A stretch of DNA of 64,000 nucleotides from Diospyros lotus (lineage: Eukaryota; Streptophyta; Magnoliopsida; Ericales; Ebenaceae), in NCBI RefSeq assembly GCF_014633365.1, contig NC_068352.1, positions 8,005,858 to 8,069,857 of the forward strand, read 5' to 3'. The notes beneath the pieces are model-generated. The model was not told the origin of the DNA. It did not search any database and was given only the letters and a program-made list of their open reading frames with translations. Both the position numbers and the translations under genes were made by a program. This document shows, one piece after another, positions 1 through 11,059 of the stretch. Position 1 is the first letter of the stretch. Every line of letters starts with the position of its first letter.

Positions 1-180
1 TTTTAGTATAGATACAGAGGTTCTGCTCATCTCTGTGTTGAGCAATCGGTTGTATGTATATATGTAAATAAAGAAGCCCATTCGAATAGCCTTCCTTATA
101 TTTACATGATTCGGATAGCCTCATCTATATATATATATATATATCCCTTGATTCGAATAGCCTTGGATATAAACCTCACT

Positions 181-294
181 AATTCGAATCACTCACATAA
201 TCCCATATGCCTGATTCAAATCCCATACACACACATATATATATATATACAAACTCAAGCCATTCGAATCCCATATGCCTGATTCGAATCCCAT

Positions 295-333
<39 letters not shown>

Positions 334-411
334 CAAACTCAAGCCATTTGAATCCCATATGCTTGATTCGAATCACACACACACACATATATATATACAA
401 ACTCAAAGCAC
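181..411. repeat. Tandem repeat of about 65-85 bp with ATTCGAAT and CA/TA tracts
   Basis: Three tandem units run AATTCGAATC, CCCATATGCCTGATTC, then (CA)n(TA)n and AAACTCAAGCC. Length differences come from the CA/TA tracts. The same three units occur at 46744-46950 in copy B with shorter dinucleotide tracts. Confidence 0.85.
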
Positions 412-547
412 CATTCGAATAGCCCCTAATACATATATACCTTGATTCGAATAGCCCTTCTTATTGTACCTATTTGACTCGAATAGTTTATATATATATA
501 TATATATGCCAGATATATCTAAAAAGAAAGAAATCCATTTTAGCAAA

Positions 548-890
548 CTTCAATCCCAATTTCGACCTCTATTCATCCTGAATATCTAAAAATTGAAAAC
601 ACAAAAGTTGTATATTTTTTTCTTGTCTTTCCATAGCATCTTGAATCACCTAAATTTGAGCTCAAATGAGAGAATTATGCCCGGAATATCAAACATTGTC
701 GAAACTGTATAGTCACATTCAAATGTATCGCAATTGCAGCAACTTCAAACCTAATTTTCACCTTGATTAAGCTTGAATCTCTTAGAACTCAAAACAAAAA
801 AGTTGTATATCTTTTTCTTGTATTTCCATATCATTTTGAATCACATCAATCGGAGCTCAGACGAGAGAGTTATGCCTAAATTACAAAATA
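548..890 (+). repeat. Two tandem copies of a recurrent LTR module
   Basis: Blocks at about 548-693 and 738-890 each run: cttcaa, then (c)gacct/cacctt, gaatctct, AAAGTTGTATAT, TTTCTTG, TTTCCAT, a tract like CTTGAATCAC, GAGCTCA, then GAGAGTTATG. They are about 75-80 percent alike by eye. The same pair occurs at 47088-47425, and an inverted relative occurs in an unrelated LTR at 62756-62965. Function unknown. Confidence 0.7.
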
Positions 891-2828
891 ATATCAAAAT
901 TGCCCAGAATAGCCAATCTGGATAGATACACCCCAATTCGAATCATTCAAAGAAATGATTCGAATAAGCTATTGTATAATCCAAATAGCCTTTGAAAATT
1001 TTTCAAATTCAACCAAATTACTCCAATCCATTCGAATGCCATTTGATCCATCCGAATAGCACGCATATAAATACATATGCCACATGCGAATCTGACCATG
1101 CTTCATTCTTTTAGGTATATCTCCCTGTGATAATATCCGATTTAAGATTTGTTTGATGTGTTGAAAACTATACTTCATAGGCTTCGATTAGATGTATTAT
1201 TCGAATGATTTGGTTATGTTTTGAGCCTGTAACAACCCGATTAACTTCTACCAAGAAATTCGTAGCTTCTGTTTTCGTGTAATATTACCACCTGGTGTTC
1301 TTTGGACTATAACTTTTTATTCCCATCTTCGAATTGAGATATGTTTGTTGGAATGTAATCTAGACATCCTAATATTTGTTTTGATATGTTATCCATATTA
1401 TTTGGCTTCATATTGAGTCCATAATGGCCCCGTCAATCCTAGCCAAAAATCTAGAATTTACTATTTTGAATTTGGCATTGTGGTAGTTTTTGTGAGATAA
1501 CTTTTAGTGGATAATTCCGATTGTGAATCCGTTTGATATTCCCGAAACTAGAATTCTTGAAATTAAATTTTAAAAAAAAAATTGGGGCAATTGATCAAAT
1601 ATCAAATCCGAATTATTCCTTTGAAATCACCCCAAAACAAATCTAAAATTTAAGGAATCGTTGATATGAAATTCTTTTTGGCTTGCCATTATTTCTTATG
1701 ATTGAGCTATGAGCATGAATACAAGTAATTGTATACTGGCACTAGTTAAATGAATTCAATAAAATTATAAGATGGGAAAAATAGCATATTAAATCTATAA
1801 TACTCTTTAAATGTTGAATCAAGTTTTAACCTTAAATAACATCTCCCAAAATTATCTCTGTGTTATAATTTACATCTTGAATGTGGTAAATGTTATGAAG
1901 TAAGATATTTTGAATTATCTAATGATGGTAAAATATTCGATATGGGTAAATGGTGTTGAAAGTATGAATATTGAGGAACAAGAATTTAAATGCATGTGGT
2001 TGGTAAATGCATACATGATGCATACATGTACATGTTACATATATATATATATCTTGCGCACCTATTATTTTGCGTGGAGAGAAAGGGTACCCTAGAGCAT
2101 CTGGCATGAGACGATGTGGCCATAGCAAGGCAAGTTGGCTCCATATTTATTTGTGAGATTCTATTTACATGATGCACTTTTGCATATGTTGATTGATGGC
2201 TTGAGAGCCTACGAGATTTGATACTGACATTGAAATTTTATGCACATTTTCATAGTGGTACATGGTGGCATGATATATTTAAATTTGAATTGATAAATTC
2301 ATAAATTATGAATATTGTACATAATTGTGGAGTCCTTGATTACTCTTTTTGGTGTTACCATATTCTTGGATCCTGTTCATTGTTCATTGTTTCTCGAACT
2401 TGCTAAGTCTTGTGACTCACTTGATCTTCTTTGCCATTCTAGGTAAATGAAAGACTGTTATTGGGGGGCGAGTCCAGTAGGACTACAGCCCAAGGATAGT
2501 GGTGTACGGAGACATGTCCTATCTTAAAATCCTTATTATTGTTTTGGTGAGACTTGAAATGAAATTATTATTATTTCGATAGTTAACATGAGCCTTTTAG
2601 TTATTTAGTATGGCCTTCGAGCCTAAACTCATGAGATATTGGAAGTGTAACTGAAGCTTAATTTAGTTTATGCTGCTAGTAATGAAATGAATTGTTTATT
2701 TGAATTCGATTTTGTTCTATATCATCTCTGTGGTGACCTTCTTTCGAATATCCTATGCTAGCGAGAATATTCGAGAGTGGGCCCTTACAGTTTCTCTTAG
2801 GTTGGGGTCTCCATCTAGGTTATTTTCA

Positions 2829-4257
2829 TTATCTCTTAGGTGTTTTGTACATTGATTTGGATTTTGAATTTTTCTTTGAAATTAATATGGCTAAACTTTT
2901 TTCTATTGCATTCTTTTCTACTAATAGTTTATTATTTTGAGTTTTTAATATTTTGTTTTCTTCTAAAAGATTAGTTAATTGATTTTTTAATTTATCTTCA
3001 TTCTCTTTCTTGAGTTCTTGTGATTTTTCTTCTAAAGACATTATTTCACCCTTTAATTTTTCATTTTCTTCTTTGTGATTCTTCTTAATGGTTTTTACTT
3101 CTTTCTTAATATGTTGATATTTTATGTAAAGTTTTTCATATGCTCTTTGTAATTCTTCTAACTCCATATCTTCTTCTTCTTCTTCTCTTATAGCCATGAA
3201 GCACATTTGTGCTTGTTCTTCTTTGGATTGAGATGAATCATCGGCATCCCATGCTAAGAAAGCATGTTTCTTTGATTTTTAAATTTTTTCTTTTCTACTT
3301 TCTTCTCTTTCTTATCTTCTAGGCAATCAAATTGCATATGCCCACTCTTTTTACATTTAAAGCAAGTAGGAGGTATTTTTCTACGCTTATTTTCTCTTTT
3401 TCTCATTATTCTAGCAAAAGCTTTTGATAGAAGAGTTGTTTCATCCTCTTCTTCTTCTTCACTAGATTCGGTTTCTTCATTTGCTTTTAAAACTAAGGTC
3501 TTCTTGCCTTTAGAATCTTCATTAGTCTTATTTAATATTAGAGTGTGTTTGATTGCACACATTTATTATAGAAAATGTGCAATTATTACATATATTTTCT
3601 ATGGACACAATCAAACACTCTTAATTTTCTATGAAAAATACATGTATGGTACAAGCATTTAAACCTTCTTTCTATAGAATTCATTTTCTAAGGGGGTGCG
3701 GTGGTTTTTGTTTTTTAGGCAATTATTATCTAGAATTAAATTCTAGATAATTCAATCAAACACGCATTTAATTCATGAGTTAGAAGTGTTCTTATTAATT
3801 CTTCTATTTTTAATTCTTTTAAATGTTTAGCTTGAGAAATAGCAGTCACTAAAGGCTGTCAATCTACTATTAGAGATCTAAAAATTTTCTTAATTTGATT
3901 TTCTTCTGAAATTATTTTTCCTAGCATTTTAAGATTATTTATAATCTTTTGAAATCTACCATTCATGGCACTAATATTTTCATTTTGAAGTAGTTTAAAT
4001 TCTTCATATTGGGACATTAAGAGATTAGTTTTAATATGCTTTACTTGATCAGTACCTTCATATATTATTTCTAATTTTTTCCAAATTTCATGTGATGTAG
4101 AACAAACAAATAATTTTTCATATTCACTAAGAATGATTGAACAAAAAATTATGTATTTAGCTTTATGATCCATTTGGTGTTTTTTAATGTCTTTTTCATT
4201 CCAATCATTTTCTTCGATTTTAGATGTAACAAAGTCATCTCTAATTATTTTCCACAA
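2829..4257 (-). pseudogene. SIRE-like copia gag, copy A (broken)
   Basis: Reading leftward from 4257, the first block (4257-3859) resembles the UBN2 domain of copia gag, with DHKAKYIIFCS, STSHEIWKKLE and NLLMSQYEEF, and ends at a stop. A MITE interrupts the gene at 3541-3765. The next block (3562-3254) carries a complete CCHC zinc knuckle, CFKCKKSGHMQFDC, expected to bind RNA in the capsid. A one-base deletion in the T-run near 3280 shifts frame relative to copy B. The last block (3206-2829) is a Lys/Glu-rich coiled coil, which fits SIRE gag. The 3' end is cut by the family-1 solo LTR. It lies directly downstream of the primer site at 4445-4456, so it is the first gene of this element. Confidence 0.85.
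3541..3765. mobile_element. MITE inside SIRE gag (copy A)
   Basis: Terminal inverted repeats GTGTTTGATTG (near 3545) and CAATCAAACAC (near 3753) bound about 225 bp that interrupt gag. A third copy of the right-hand motif lies at 3607, making a nested hairpin with TTGCACA...TGTGCAA, and a 27-bp palindrome centred on AATTAAATT spans 3724-3750. AT-rich flanks (ATTTAAT on both sides) make the target duplication ambiguous: TTA, as in PIF/Harbinger, or a longer one, as in hAT. Shared with copy B. Confidence 0.7.
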
Positions 4258-4444
4258 ATAATAGTCTATTGAAAATAAATATGACTACATCCTCATTTTT
4301 CAATAAGCAAAATTTGTGCCACATCAAATAATAGTGGTCTAGAGGATGAGGGTCATTCGACTATAACTTAGTTGGTGAATGATGCCATCTAAATCTCTTC
4401 TAAGTTAAAGTATAAACTAAGGGTTTAACTATTTTTGAAGTTTA

Positions 4445-4456
4445 CTCTGATACCAA
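4445..4456 (-). other. Primer-binding site (initiator Met tRNA), SIRE copy A
   Basis: On the minus strand this reads TTGGTATCAGAG, the standard plant copia primer site, one base from the LTR end at 4458. It fixes the element orientation as minus. Confidence 0.85.
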
Positions 4457-4457
4457 T

Positions 4458-4985
4458 TGTTGGTCCTTTAGGGTATGGCTACTCAAGAGGAGTGAATTGA
4501 GTAATTAATTTTTTTTCCTTTTAATAAATATTCTTGATTAATAATTTTATTTGAAAATGTTTATTTGATAAATATAATAAATTGTATTTGAGATTAACAA
4601 TTAATGCAAGCCACAAGATATAACAAAAATAAATAAAATGAGGCACAAAACAATTTATAGTGGTTCGGTGTTTCTACACACATACCTAGTCCATTCTCCC
4701 AAAATCTAACCACCCTCGGAGTTCTACTAAATCAAATCACTAAGGTTTTTACACTAACTCATATTGAAAACTAGATACACACCTAGATTACAACGGGTTC
4801 TATATAACCATTACACCAAAGTTTTCACCCTACCTTATCTTGGAAACTAGATGCATCTAGATTTTAATGGTTTTAGGAAACCTATACAATCCTTTAAATG
4901 TTTACAAATAATTTGTCCACACTTGGATACAAATAAGCAATTAAGCACAAAAATATATAAAACAATAATATTTAAATAAATTTAG
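4458..4985 (-). mobile_element. SIRE-like 5' LTR copy A, segment 1
   Basis: The LTR starts TGTTGGTCC next to the primer site. On the minus strand its end reads caattcactcctcttgag, as in other SIRE U5 ends. It continues at 16535 and 24751 after two nested insertions; copy B (50963-53738) shows the uninterrupted form. TSD TTTAG occupies 4981-4985. Confidence 0.8.
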
Positions 4986-5110
4986 TGTAATGACCCAAAT
5001 TTATTTATTGCTATTGTTGTTAATTTTATTAATAGTGTTAATATTAATATTGTTATTATAGTTAGTATTATTATTATTACTATTCTCACTGTTATATTTA
5101 TTACCATTGA

Positions 5111-5147
<37 letters not shown>

Positions 5148-5222
5148 GCTATGATTATGATTTCTATTATTATTGCTCTGATAATTATTATTATTATTAT
5201 TATTATTATTGTTGTTGTTGTT

Positions 5223-5254
<32 letters not shown>

Positions 5255-6730
5255 TATGCTTTGTTATGACGATTATGTTTATTATGTCTATTGGTAATGT
5301 TGTTGTCATTATGCTTTATTATTATTATTAAAATTGTTATTGCTATGAATAATAATATTATTATTCATATCTTATTATTATTATATGATAGCAAGGATTT
5401 AAACCAAATTAGTTTCCCTGTTCCTGCTGGTGCCAAAGGGTGATTGAAGTGGGTGTGCTTTTATTCGTGTAAACTTCCAAACATGGCCGGGTGAATTCCC
5501 GGGCCACATTGTTAGATTTATCGGGAAGGCAGCGGTGGTGGAGAGTCCACTTGCTGCCGCCTCATCATACATATAGCTATAAAGTCGGTGAGAGTTGGAG
5601 AGAGAGGGGAGTGTTCGGCTGAGTGTGAAGAAGAAGAAGAAGCAGCTAGGAGCAGGGGAAGAAGGCGTTGCAGAACAGGGGAAACCTCGGACGTTGCTGC
5701 TTTGCTTCTGCTTCGGCTTCCTACATAATCGATTAGGCAAGCCTCCTTTTCCCCTTCTCTTCTCCTTGAATCATCGTAATCAATCTAGCAGTGTGTGGGT
5801 GTCCCTGTGCAACCGTATAGTTCGTTGCATATAGATATATATGTATATATGTGTGTGTGTTCGCGGGTGGGCTGTGTTGGCCGTGAGTTTACTGTATGGT
5901 TGTTTACAGTGTGGTGAGTTTAAGTGTTGAGTGTACAAGATTATATATATATATATATAGCGTATATACAGTGAGTAAGTAAACCAGGTTGTTATATATA
6001 TATATACATATAGACATACGAGTTGTGTAACTGCCATGGCCGTGAGTGTGTAGCTCGCTGTGTGCGTGTGCGCGATCCATGGGTGAGTTTGCTGTGAGCT
6101 AAGTGAGCTTGCTGTGTGTGTGAGTGTGTGTCGCTGTGAATTGCTGTGTAAGTGGGTGTGTTCAAGAGGGGAGAAATTGGAATGATATATATATATATAT
6201 AATATATATATGTAAAGTTGTAATATATGTTGAAGGATGAAAGTGGAGGCAGCACGTACTTGTGCACTGGGAGCTTGAAGTGCTTATATATATACATATA
6301 TATATATATACATTTATGTAAAGGTTGCTTAAAGACTATAACTACAATTTGAGGTAACTAAATAAATAATAATAGTAATAGACAATATTAGCAAAGATTA
6401 CTTTTATTATTATCTTTCTTTCTTAAAAATAATATTAGAAATAATGTTAGTAAATAATAAGTATTGTGTGACATAATTCATTAAATTTTATATATATTAT
6501 AATATGTTTTTAATAGTTATGTATTATATGTAATAACTCATCGAGTTATTATAAAATAAAGGTATAATTTAATAAGACCCTAGCAGTTGTAAATGTATTC
6601 TGCGTGTCTTGGCTGCATTTCTAGAGAGCTTGTTCACTCTCTACCTTCTAAAAGGAATGAAGATAGGTACATTCGAGTTAAACGCTAGCTAGTATCCATA
6701 GGGGACGGGTGTATGTTTTATAACACTGTT
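4986..6730 (+). mobile_element. Family-3 gypsy-type solo LTR, segment 1
   Basis: Starts TGTAATGACCC directly after TTTAG. The matching end GGGGCCTTACA is at 16529, followed by a second TTTAG, and copy B has the empty site. Without the two nested insertions the LTR is about 2.86 kb. A TATA-like GCTATAAAG near 5577 and stretches of (TG)n and (TA)n follow. No gag or pol of its own is present, so it is a solo LTR. Confidence 0.85.
5100..5262. repeat. Compound trinucleotide repeat ATT to GTT to GTC
   Basis: A run of ATT units (about 5112-5145 and 5187-5210) passes into GTT (about 5211-5223) and then into about ten GTC units up to 5254. Reading frames here give only poly-Asn or poly-Asp and are not genes. 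Confidence 0.9.
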
Positions 6731-6849
6731 ATTGTTGCCAAAATACAACAATTAAAATTTGTGATGTGGGGTCTACTCGAGCTCGGTGTCGGGTGAAGTT
6801 AGGTTGCCGTAAGAGATGTTGCTTCAAGGGAGATTGCCGTTAGGATGCT

Positions 6850-7140
6850 CGCGGATGCTCGCCACAAGGATTTGTCGTTAGTTCTCGCCACTAGTTTTCG
6901 CCATTGGCTCTCGCCACGAGGTCTTGCCACTAGCTTTCGCCGCTAGCTCTCGTCACAGGGTTTCGCTACTAGCTCTCGCTGCTAGCTCTTGCCATAAGGT
7001 CTTGCCACTAGCCCTCGCCGCTAGCTCTTGCCACAAGGTCTTGCCACTAGCTCTCGCCACAAGATCTTGCCACTAGCTCTCGCCATGAGGTCTTGCCACT
7101 AGCTTTCGCAGTTAGCTCTTGCCACGAGGTTCGCCGCAAG
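6850..7140. repeat. LTR minisatellite, short allele
   Basis: Imperfect units of roughly 18-40 bp built from GCCACTAGCTCTCGCC, GCTAGCTCTTGCC and ACAAGGTCTT. AGCT and CTAG palindromes recur every 15-20 bp. The partner LTR has about twice as many units (11060-11655). Confidence 0.85.
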
Positions 7141-7426
7141 GATTCAGCCCTTTTAATGTTGAGAAAATGGGTTAGAAGGCTCGCGGGAATCTTCCCTGCG
7201 AAGACCCTCCGATGCCAAAGTCAGTCTTGAATCCCGATGAATATTCACAAAAATAGTAAAAGTGTATTCAAAGCATCCAAATTTTACTGAAGTTGGCAGT
7301 CCCCATTAATGTCCTGTAGTTGGGTATTTATAAGGCACAATTCTCAAGAGTGGCTGGTGTTGACACGTGGCATTTGATAGATGAGACAACTTCAATGAAG
7401 AAGGGGGATCACCACGAACCTGCCGT

Positions 7427-7765
7427 GAGGCAACTTGCAGCAAGGTGCCGCGAGGCTGGCCCTCGCGGCCAGCCAACAAATGGCTGCAAGGCTGGCAGCC
7501 TTGCGGCTATCCATTAAACTGCCGCAAGGCTGAGCCTTGCGGCCAACCAATAAATGGCCGCAAGGCTGCCAGCCTTGCGGCTAGCTTTTATGGGGCTGCA
7601 AGGCTGAGCCTTGCGGCCTGCCATTAAGCAGCCGCAAGGCATCAGGCTTGCGGCCTGCCTCTGTGGGGCCGCAAGGCATCTGCCTTGCGGCCAGCCAATC
7701 AGCGACCGCAAGGCTAAGCCTTGCGGCCTGCCATTAAGTGGCCGCAAGCCTTGTGGCCATCCTCC
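7427..7765. repeat. Array of GC-rich hairpins in U3 of the 3' LTR
   Basis: About seven successive stem-loops of the form GCCGCAAGGCT..AGCCTTGCGGC are separated by short AT-rich or GGGG linkers such as CAACCAATAAAT and TTTTATGGG. Each arm is 10-12 bp and often perfect, with a period near 45-50 bp. The same array lies at 11940-12282. Apparent reading frames through it are repetitive artefacts. Confidence 0.85.
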
Positions 7766-7819
7766 AAATTGTTTTTATTTTTATCCATTTTTAACCCCTC
7801 TTTTTTCCATGGCACCACA

Positions 7820-7834
7820 ATTGCCCCCTACTCT
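7820..7834 (-). other. Polypurine tract of the LARD-like element
   Basis: The minus strand reads AGAGTAGGGGGCAAT directly before the 3' LTR start TGTGGTGCC, as expected of a plus-strand primer. Confidence 0.7.
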
Positions 7835-7879
7835 TCTGTTTTGTCTTTAGACAAAATTGAAGAGTAAAAAATATTAGCC

Positions 7880-9075
7880 AGGGAGTCGGGTCTAGCACCT
7901 TACCCTAACCAAGTGCTCTAGAATGCCCAAAAGATCTCATTTCGACCAGGGGCTAGAGTACCAAATTATCTCTGGGCAACCATGCCCTTGATAGATGGAC
8001 TCCACTGCAGAATTCTTGTTGGGTGTCCGAGCTTGCCGGGTGGTCTAGGCGCCGGATCAGCTAAGGAGTCGAGTTTAGCTCGGGAGCATAGCACCGGACG
8101 CCATCAATGGATCCCGACGAGTCCACGGGCACAGTCTCTAGAGCATCCAATAAGACCATGATGGATTATAGTTCTCTAGCTATTATGTTCTCCATGTCCA
8201 TCTTTCAGGGTTAGCCTATCTCAAGAAATCTGGGTTTGGCCAATGATCCGACACGGGATTTCTACCAAACATCCGAGTTTGCCGGGAGACCTAGGCACTG
8301 AATCAACCAAGGAGTCGGGCTTAGCTAAAAAGGCATAGCACCGAACTCAAACGAGGGATTCGAGTGAGTTTGCGGGCATAGGCATCGGATGTTCTGGTAA
8401 TCCCGGGTCGACTCGTGATCATATGCACTAGATTGCAATTGGATGACTCAATTCCGATAAGCAGGGTCATGGCAGAATTGTCATAGGGTTGTTGTCTTTT
8501 TGTGCCTTCCTTAGGCCAGTCTACCTCAGGGGATCTGGGTTTGGCCAGTGGCCCAGCGCGGGATTCCTACCAGATATCCGAGTTTGCCGGAAGACTTAGG
8601 CGCCAAATCAACCAAGGAGTTGGGTTTAGCCAAAAAAGCATAGCACCGAACTCAAACGAGGGATACAGGTGAGTCTGCGGGCATAGGCATCAGATCCTCT
8701 AATGATCTCGGGACAGCCCGTGGTCATCGGCACCAGATTGCCACTAGGCGACTTGACCTTCAAGAGCGGTCTTATGCTGGAGCTATCAGGTGATCACTTC
8801 ACTTCTTTTCCGCCTTCCTAGGGCCAGTCTACCTCAGGGAATCTGGGTTTGGCCAGTGGTCCAACACGAGATTCCTACCAGATATCTGAGTTTGCCGAGA
8901 GACCTAGGCACCAGATCAACCAAGGAGTCGGGTCTAACCAAAAAGGCATAGCACCGAACTCAAACGAGGGATTTGGGTGAGTCTGCGGGCATAGGCGTCG
9001 GATGTTCTGGTGATCCCGGGCCAAACCGTGGTCATCGGCACCAGATTGCTGCTAGGCGACTTGACCTATTGGAAG
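7880..9075. repeat. Tandem repeats of about 305 bp in the 3' noncoding part of the LARD-like element
   Basis: Three well-aligned units begin near 8209, 8514 and 8822, after a more diverged partial one from about 7880. Shared landmarks are ATCTGGGTTTGGCCA, GAGTTTGCCGG, CAACCAAGGAGT, CATAGCACCGAACTC and CTAGGCGACTTGACC. No coding frame runs through them. They lie between the integrase remnant and the purine tract. Confidence 0.85.
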
Positions 9076-9289
9076 CTAGCTGTGCTTGAGCCGCCATACC
9101 TGCATGATACATACAAATAATCTGGGCTCATGCAGATTTTACGTGGTTCGGCTTATAGTTTTGCCTACTCCACAGGAATACATGGGATATATTCTTTTAT
9201 TTATCAGGGGATGTTATTACAATGGAAAATTTAAAGACAATTCCTGCCTCTGACCGAGTTGAGTATTGCTTCTGATGACAGGCTTGACT

Positions 9290-9500
9290 CTACGTCTCGT
9301 GCTTCATCCCTTGCCCTAGGGCTAAAGCCGGGAAGTACCTCTTGAGGTGCACGGTGTTCCAAGCTTTTCCTATCGCCACGCTTTGTGGTGTTGGTAGTGT
9401 GCACCTGTTGGGGTCTATCATCTTCTGGATTTTGTAAGGTCCTTCGCACTTCGGGCTGGGTTTCCCTTCCCCTTCTATTACCTTCCCCTGCATCCAAAAT
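9290..9500 (-). pseudogene. Integrase C-terminal remnant fused behind gag
   Basis: Minus-strand frame with KPSPKCEGPYKIQKM, then WNTVHLKRYFPAL. This pattern (P-K-x-EGPYK ... W-N-x-x-HLK-YY) is the usual C-terminus of Tat-type gypsy polyproteins just before the stop. It directly follows gag with no protease, RT or RNase H between them. It overlaps the gag frame in another phase, which marks a deletion junction near 9480-9500 (inference). Too short to act. Confidence 0.7.
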
Positions 9501-10904
9501 TTCAATTTGGGTGACAAACTGTTCTGCTTGGTCGAACAACTCAGTCACAGAATTTAGCTCGGAGAAAGCTAAGGATCTTCTAAGCGGGGCGTATGTAGTT
9601 CCGTTTAGTAGGGCTGACACCGCTAACCCAACTGGGAGATCCCTTACTTCCTGCATCGTGGCTCTGAATCGCTCGATGTATTGCTTCAGGGATTCATTCG
9701 GCTTCTGCTGTAAGCTCATTAGATATATTGCACTCTTCTTCTTCGAGAGATAGACGGAGAACGCATTTAGGAAATCTTTCTTCAATTGCTCGAATGATCG
9801 TATATGTCCTGATGGTAATTCGGTGAACCACTGTTGAGCTTGTCCTGTCAGGGAGAGTGGGAAAGCCCTGCACCTCGTGACCTCATTCCATCCATGTAGC
9901 ACAGCTACTGCGACAAAATGCTGTAAATGCTTCTTGGGGTCTTCCCTTCTCGAGTATATTGAAAGGTGCGGCAATTCGAATCCTAGTTGCACTGGTCGCC
10001 TTTAGAGTTCCTCAGATAGAGGGAACCCTTTCGAGGGAGTTACCTTTGGTATCATCATTACCTGCTTCTGTTCTAGCACCTCTTCTATGAGGCGTTTAAG
10101 GTCAGACACGCTAAGTGTTTCCTGTTTCCTTTCATTTTGGCAAAGAGATGGGTCGTAAGGCACTCCCGAGTAGGTGTTTTTTGCCGTCTCTCTATACGTG
10201 GGAGCTTTTCTCGCCTTCTTGCTATTTTTTCTTCTCGAGTCTGTTACTTTCGGGACTTGACTATTCAGCCCTGGAGTTCTGATTCTTGCCCCCTGCCGAG
10301 GGGTTCTGGAAGGGTTGTCCTGAGATCTCTGATGTTCTACCCTTGTATCGATTTGTCCCATGTGGGGAATGTGAATATCCGGCCTTAGTTCACGTAACAA
10401 AGTAGTGACTTCTTGTAGTCTTCTCATATTCTCCTCATTGGACATCTTGAGTTCGTCATTCTGTTTCTTCAGCTCCTCAAAACTCTTTCGCAATAGTTCA
10501 TAATCTGAGAGTAAGATCGTGGGTGGAGCTATTCTTGAAGTCCCCACGAGGTTTCCATTTGGAATTGAAGATTGTCCAAATGAGTGTGGTTCCTGATTAG
10601 CGAGCATTGTATGGAGGACTTGTTCCTCTCGCCATATCGCGTATCTCTTCAATCCAGCTATGTGTGCTTCTCCTTGCTCTGAATGCTCCATGCCCCCCAA
10701 TCCGGTGGTATGGTTGCATTCGAGCATAGGAAAGTTCCTGGAACACACTTCGTTGTTTGCGTGATCTACTAAAAATTCTGGTACTGTAGAGTGCGCCTGG
10801 TGGGAGCTTTTCGTGGCTCCCATCCTGGTACGAGTGCTCCTTCGGGTGGGGTCAGGCGGGTTCGCCCAATTGGCTGATCTTGTCCCTCTCGGCATTTTGG
10901 GATG
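9480..10904 (-). pseudogene. Gypsy gag (Retrotrans_gag family), one stop
   Basis: The likely start is the Met of MPRGTRSANWANPP near 10904; the open frame also extends upstream into the LTR, which is not expected to be coding. The N-terminal third is basic and low in complexity, followed by a coiled-coil stretch (SFEELKKQNDELKMSNEE). After an in-frame stop near 10001 the core continues with YSRREDPKKHLQHF, TGQAQQWFTELP and KPNESLKQYIERF, the hallmark block of plant gypsy gag that forms the virus-like particle. The C-terminus, including any zinc knuckle, is lost at the junction with the integrase tail. Gag is the only substantial gene left, which suggests the element once supplied or used gag in trans (inference). 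Confidence 0.85.
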
Positions 10905-10925
10905 AAATTGGCTTTTCGTTGCGTT

Positions 10926-10944
10926 TCCCACAGACGGCGCCAAA
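10926..10944 (-). other. Primer-binding site of the LARD-like element
   Basis: The minus strand reads TTTGGCGCCGTCTGTGGG a few bases after the LTR end. TGGCGCCGT resembles the primer site typical of Tat/Athila-group gypsy elements (established for that group). Confidence 0.75.
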
Positions 10945-11059
10945 TTGTTGTTGCCAAAATACAATAATTAAAATTTGTGATGTGGGGTCCACTCGAGCTC
11001 GGTGTCGGGTGAAGTTAGGTTGCCGTAAGAGATGTTGCTTCAAGAGAGATTGCCGTTAG

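Larger units (their letters stand above)
1..2789 (+). mobile_element. Family-1 gypsy-type solo LTR, copy A (left part outside window)
   Basis: The right end reads GGGCCCTTACA at 2789, and the same end occurs at 15482 and 49299 in two other copies. Alignment with the copy at 43147-49299 shows that roughly the first 0.9 kb lies off the left edge. It sits inside SIRE-like gag; the right flank GTTTC (2790-2794) equals the right target-site flank of copy B. No internal retrotransposon domain adjoins it in copy B, so it is a solo LTR. It carries ATTCGAAT motifs, dinucleotide repeats and the CATTCTAGGTAAA block near 2440. Gypsy assignment and strand are inferred from the long TGTAA...TTACA form. Confidence 0.85.
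6733..7819 (-). mobile_element. 3' LTR of the LARD-like element
   Basis: Plus-strand ends TGTTGCC and GGCACCACA, so the element reads TGTGGTGCC to GGCAACA. It is 1087 bp against 1388 bp for the partner at 10949-12336; the difference lies in the minisatellite. Confidence 0.85.

Noticed and set aside
207..422. Short frames with HTHIYIYTNSSH-type repeats
   Set aside because: Translation of CA/TA dinucleotide and ATTCGAAT repeats.
5001..5309. 102-codon frame of Asn and Asp runs
   Set aside because: Translation of the trinucleotide repeat on the antisense strand; no other protein feature.
7320..7850. Overlapping frames with repeated AARLSLAA-type peptides on both strands
   Set aside because: They are the hairpin array read in several frames; both strands look alike because the array is palindromic.
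9385..9753. 122-codon plus-strand frame
   Set aside because: Antisense shadow of the gag gene.
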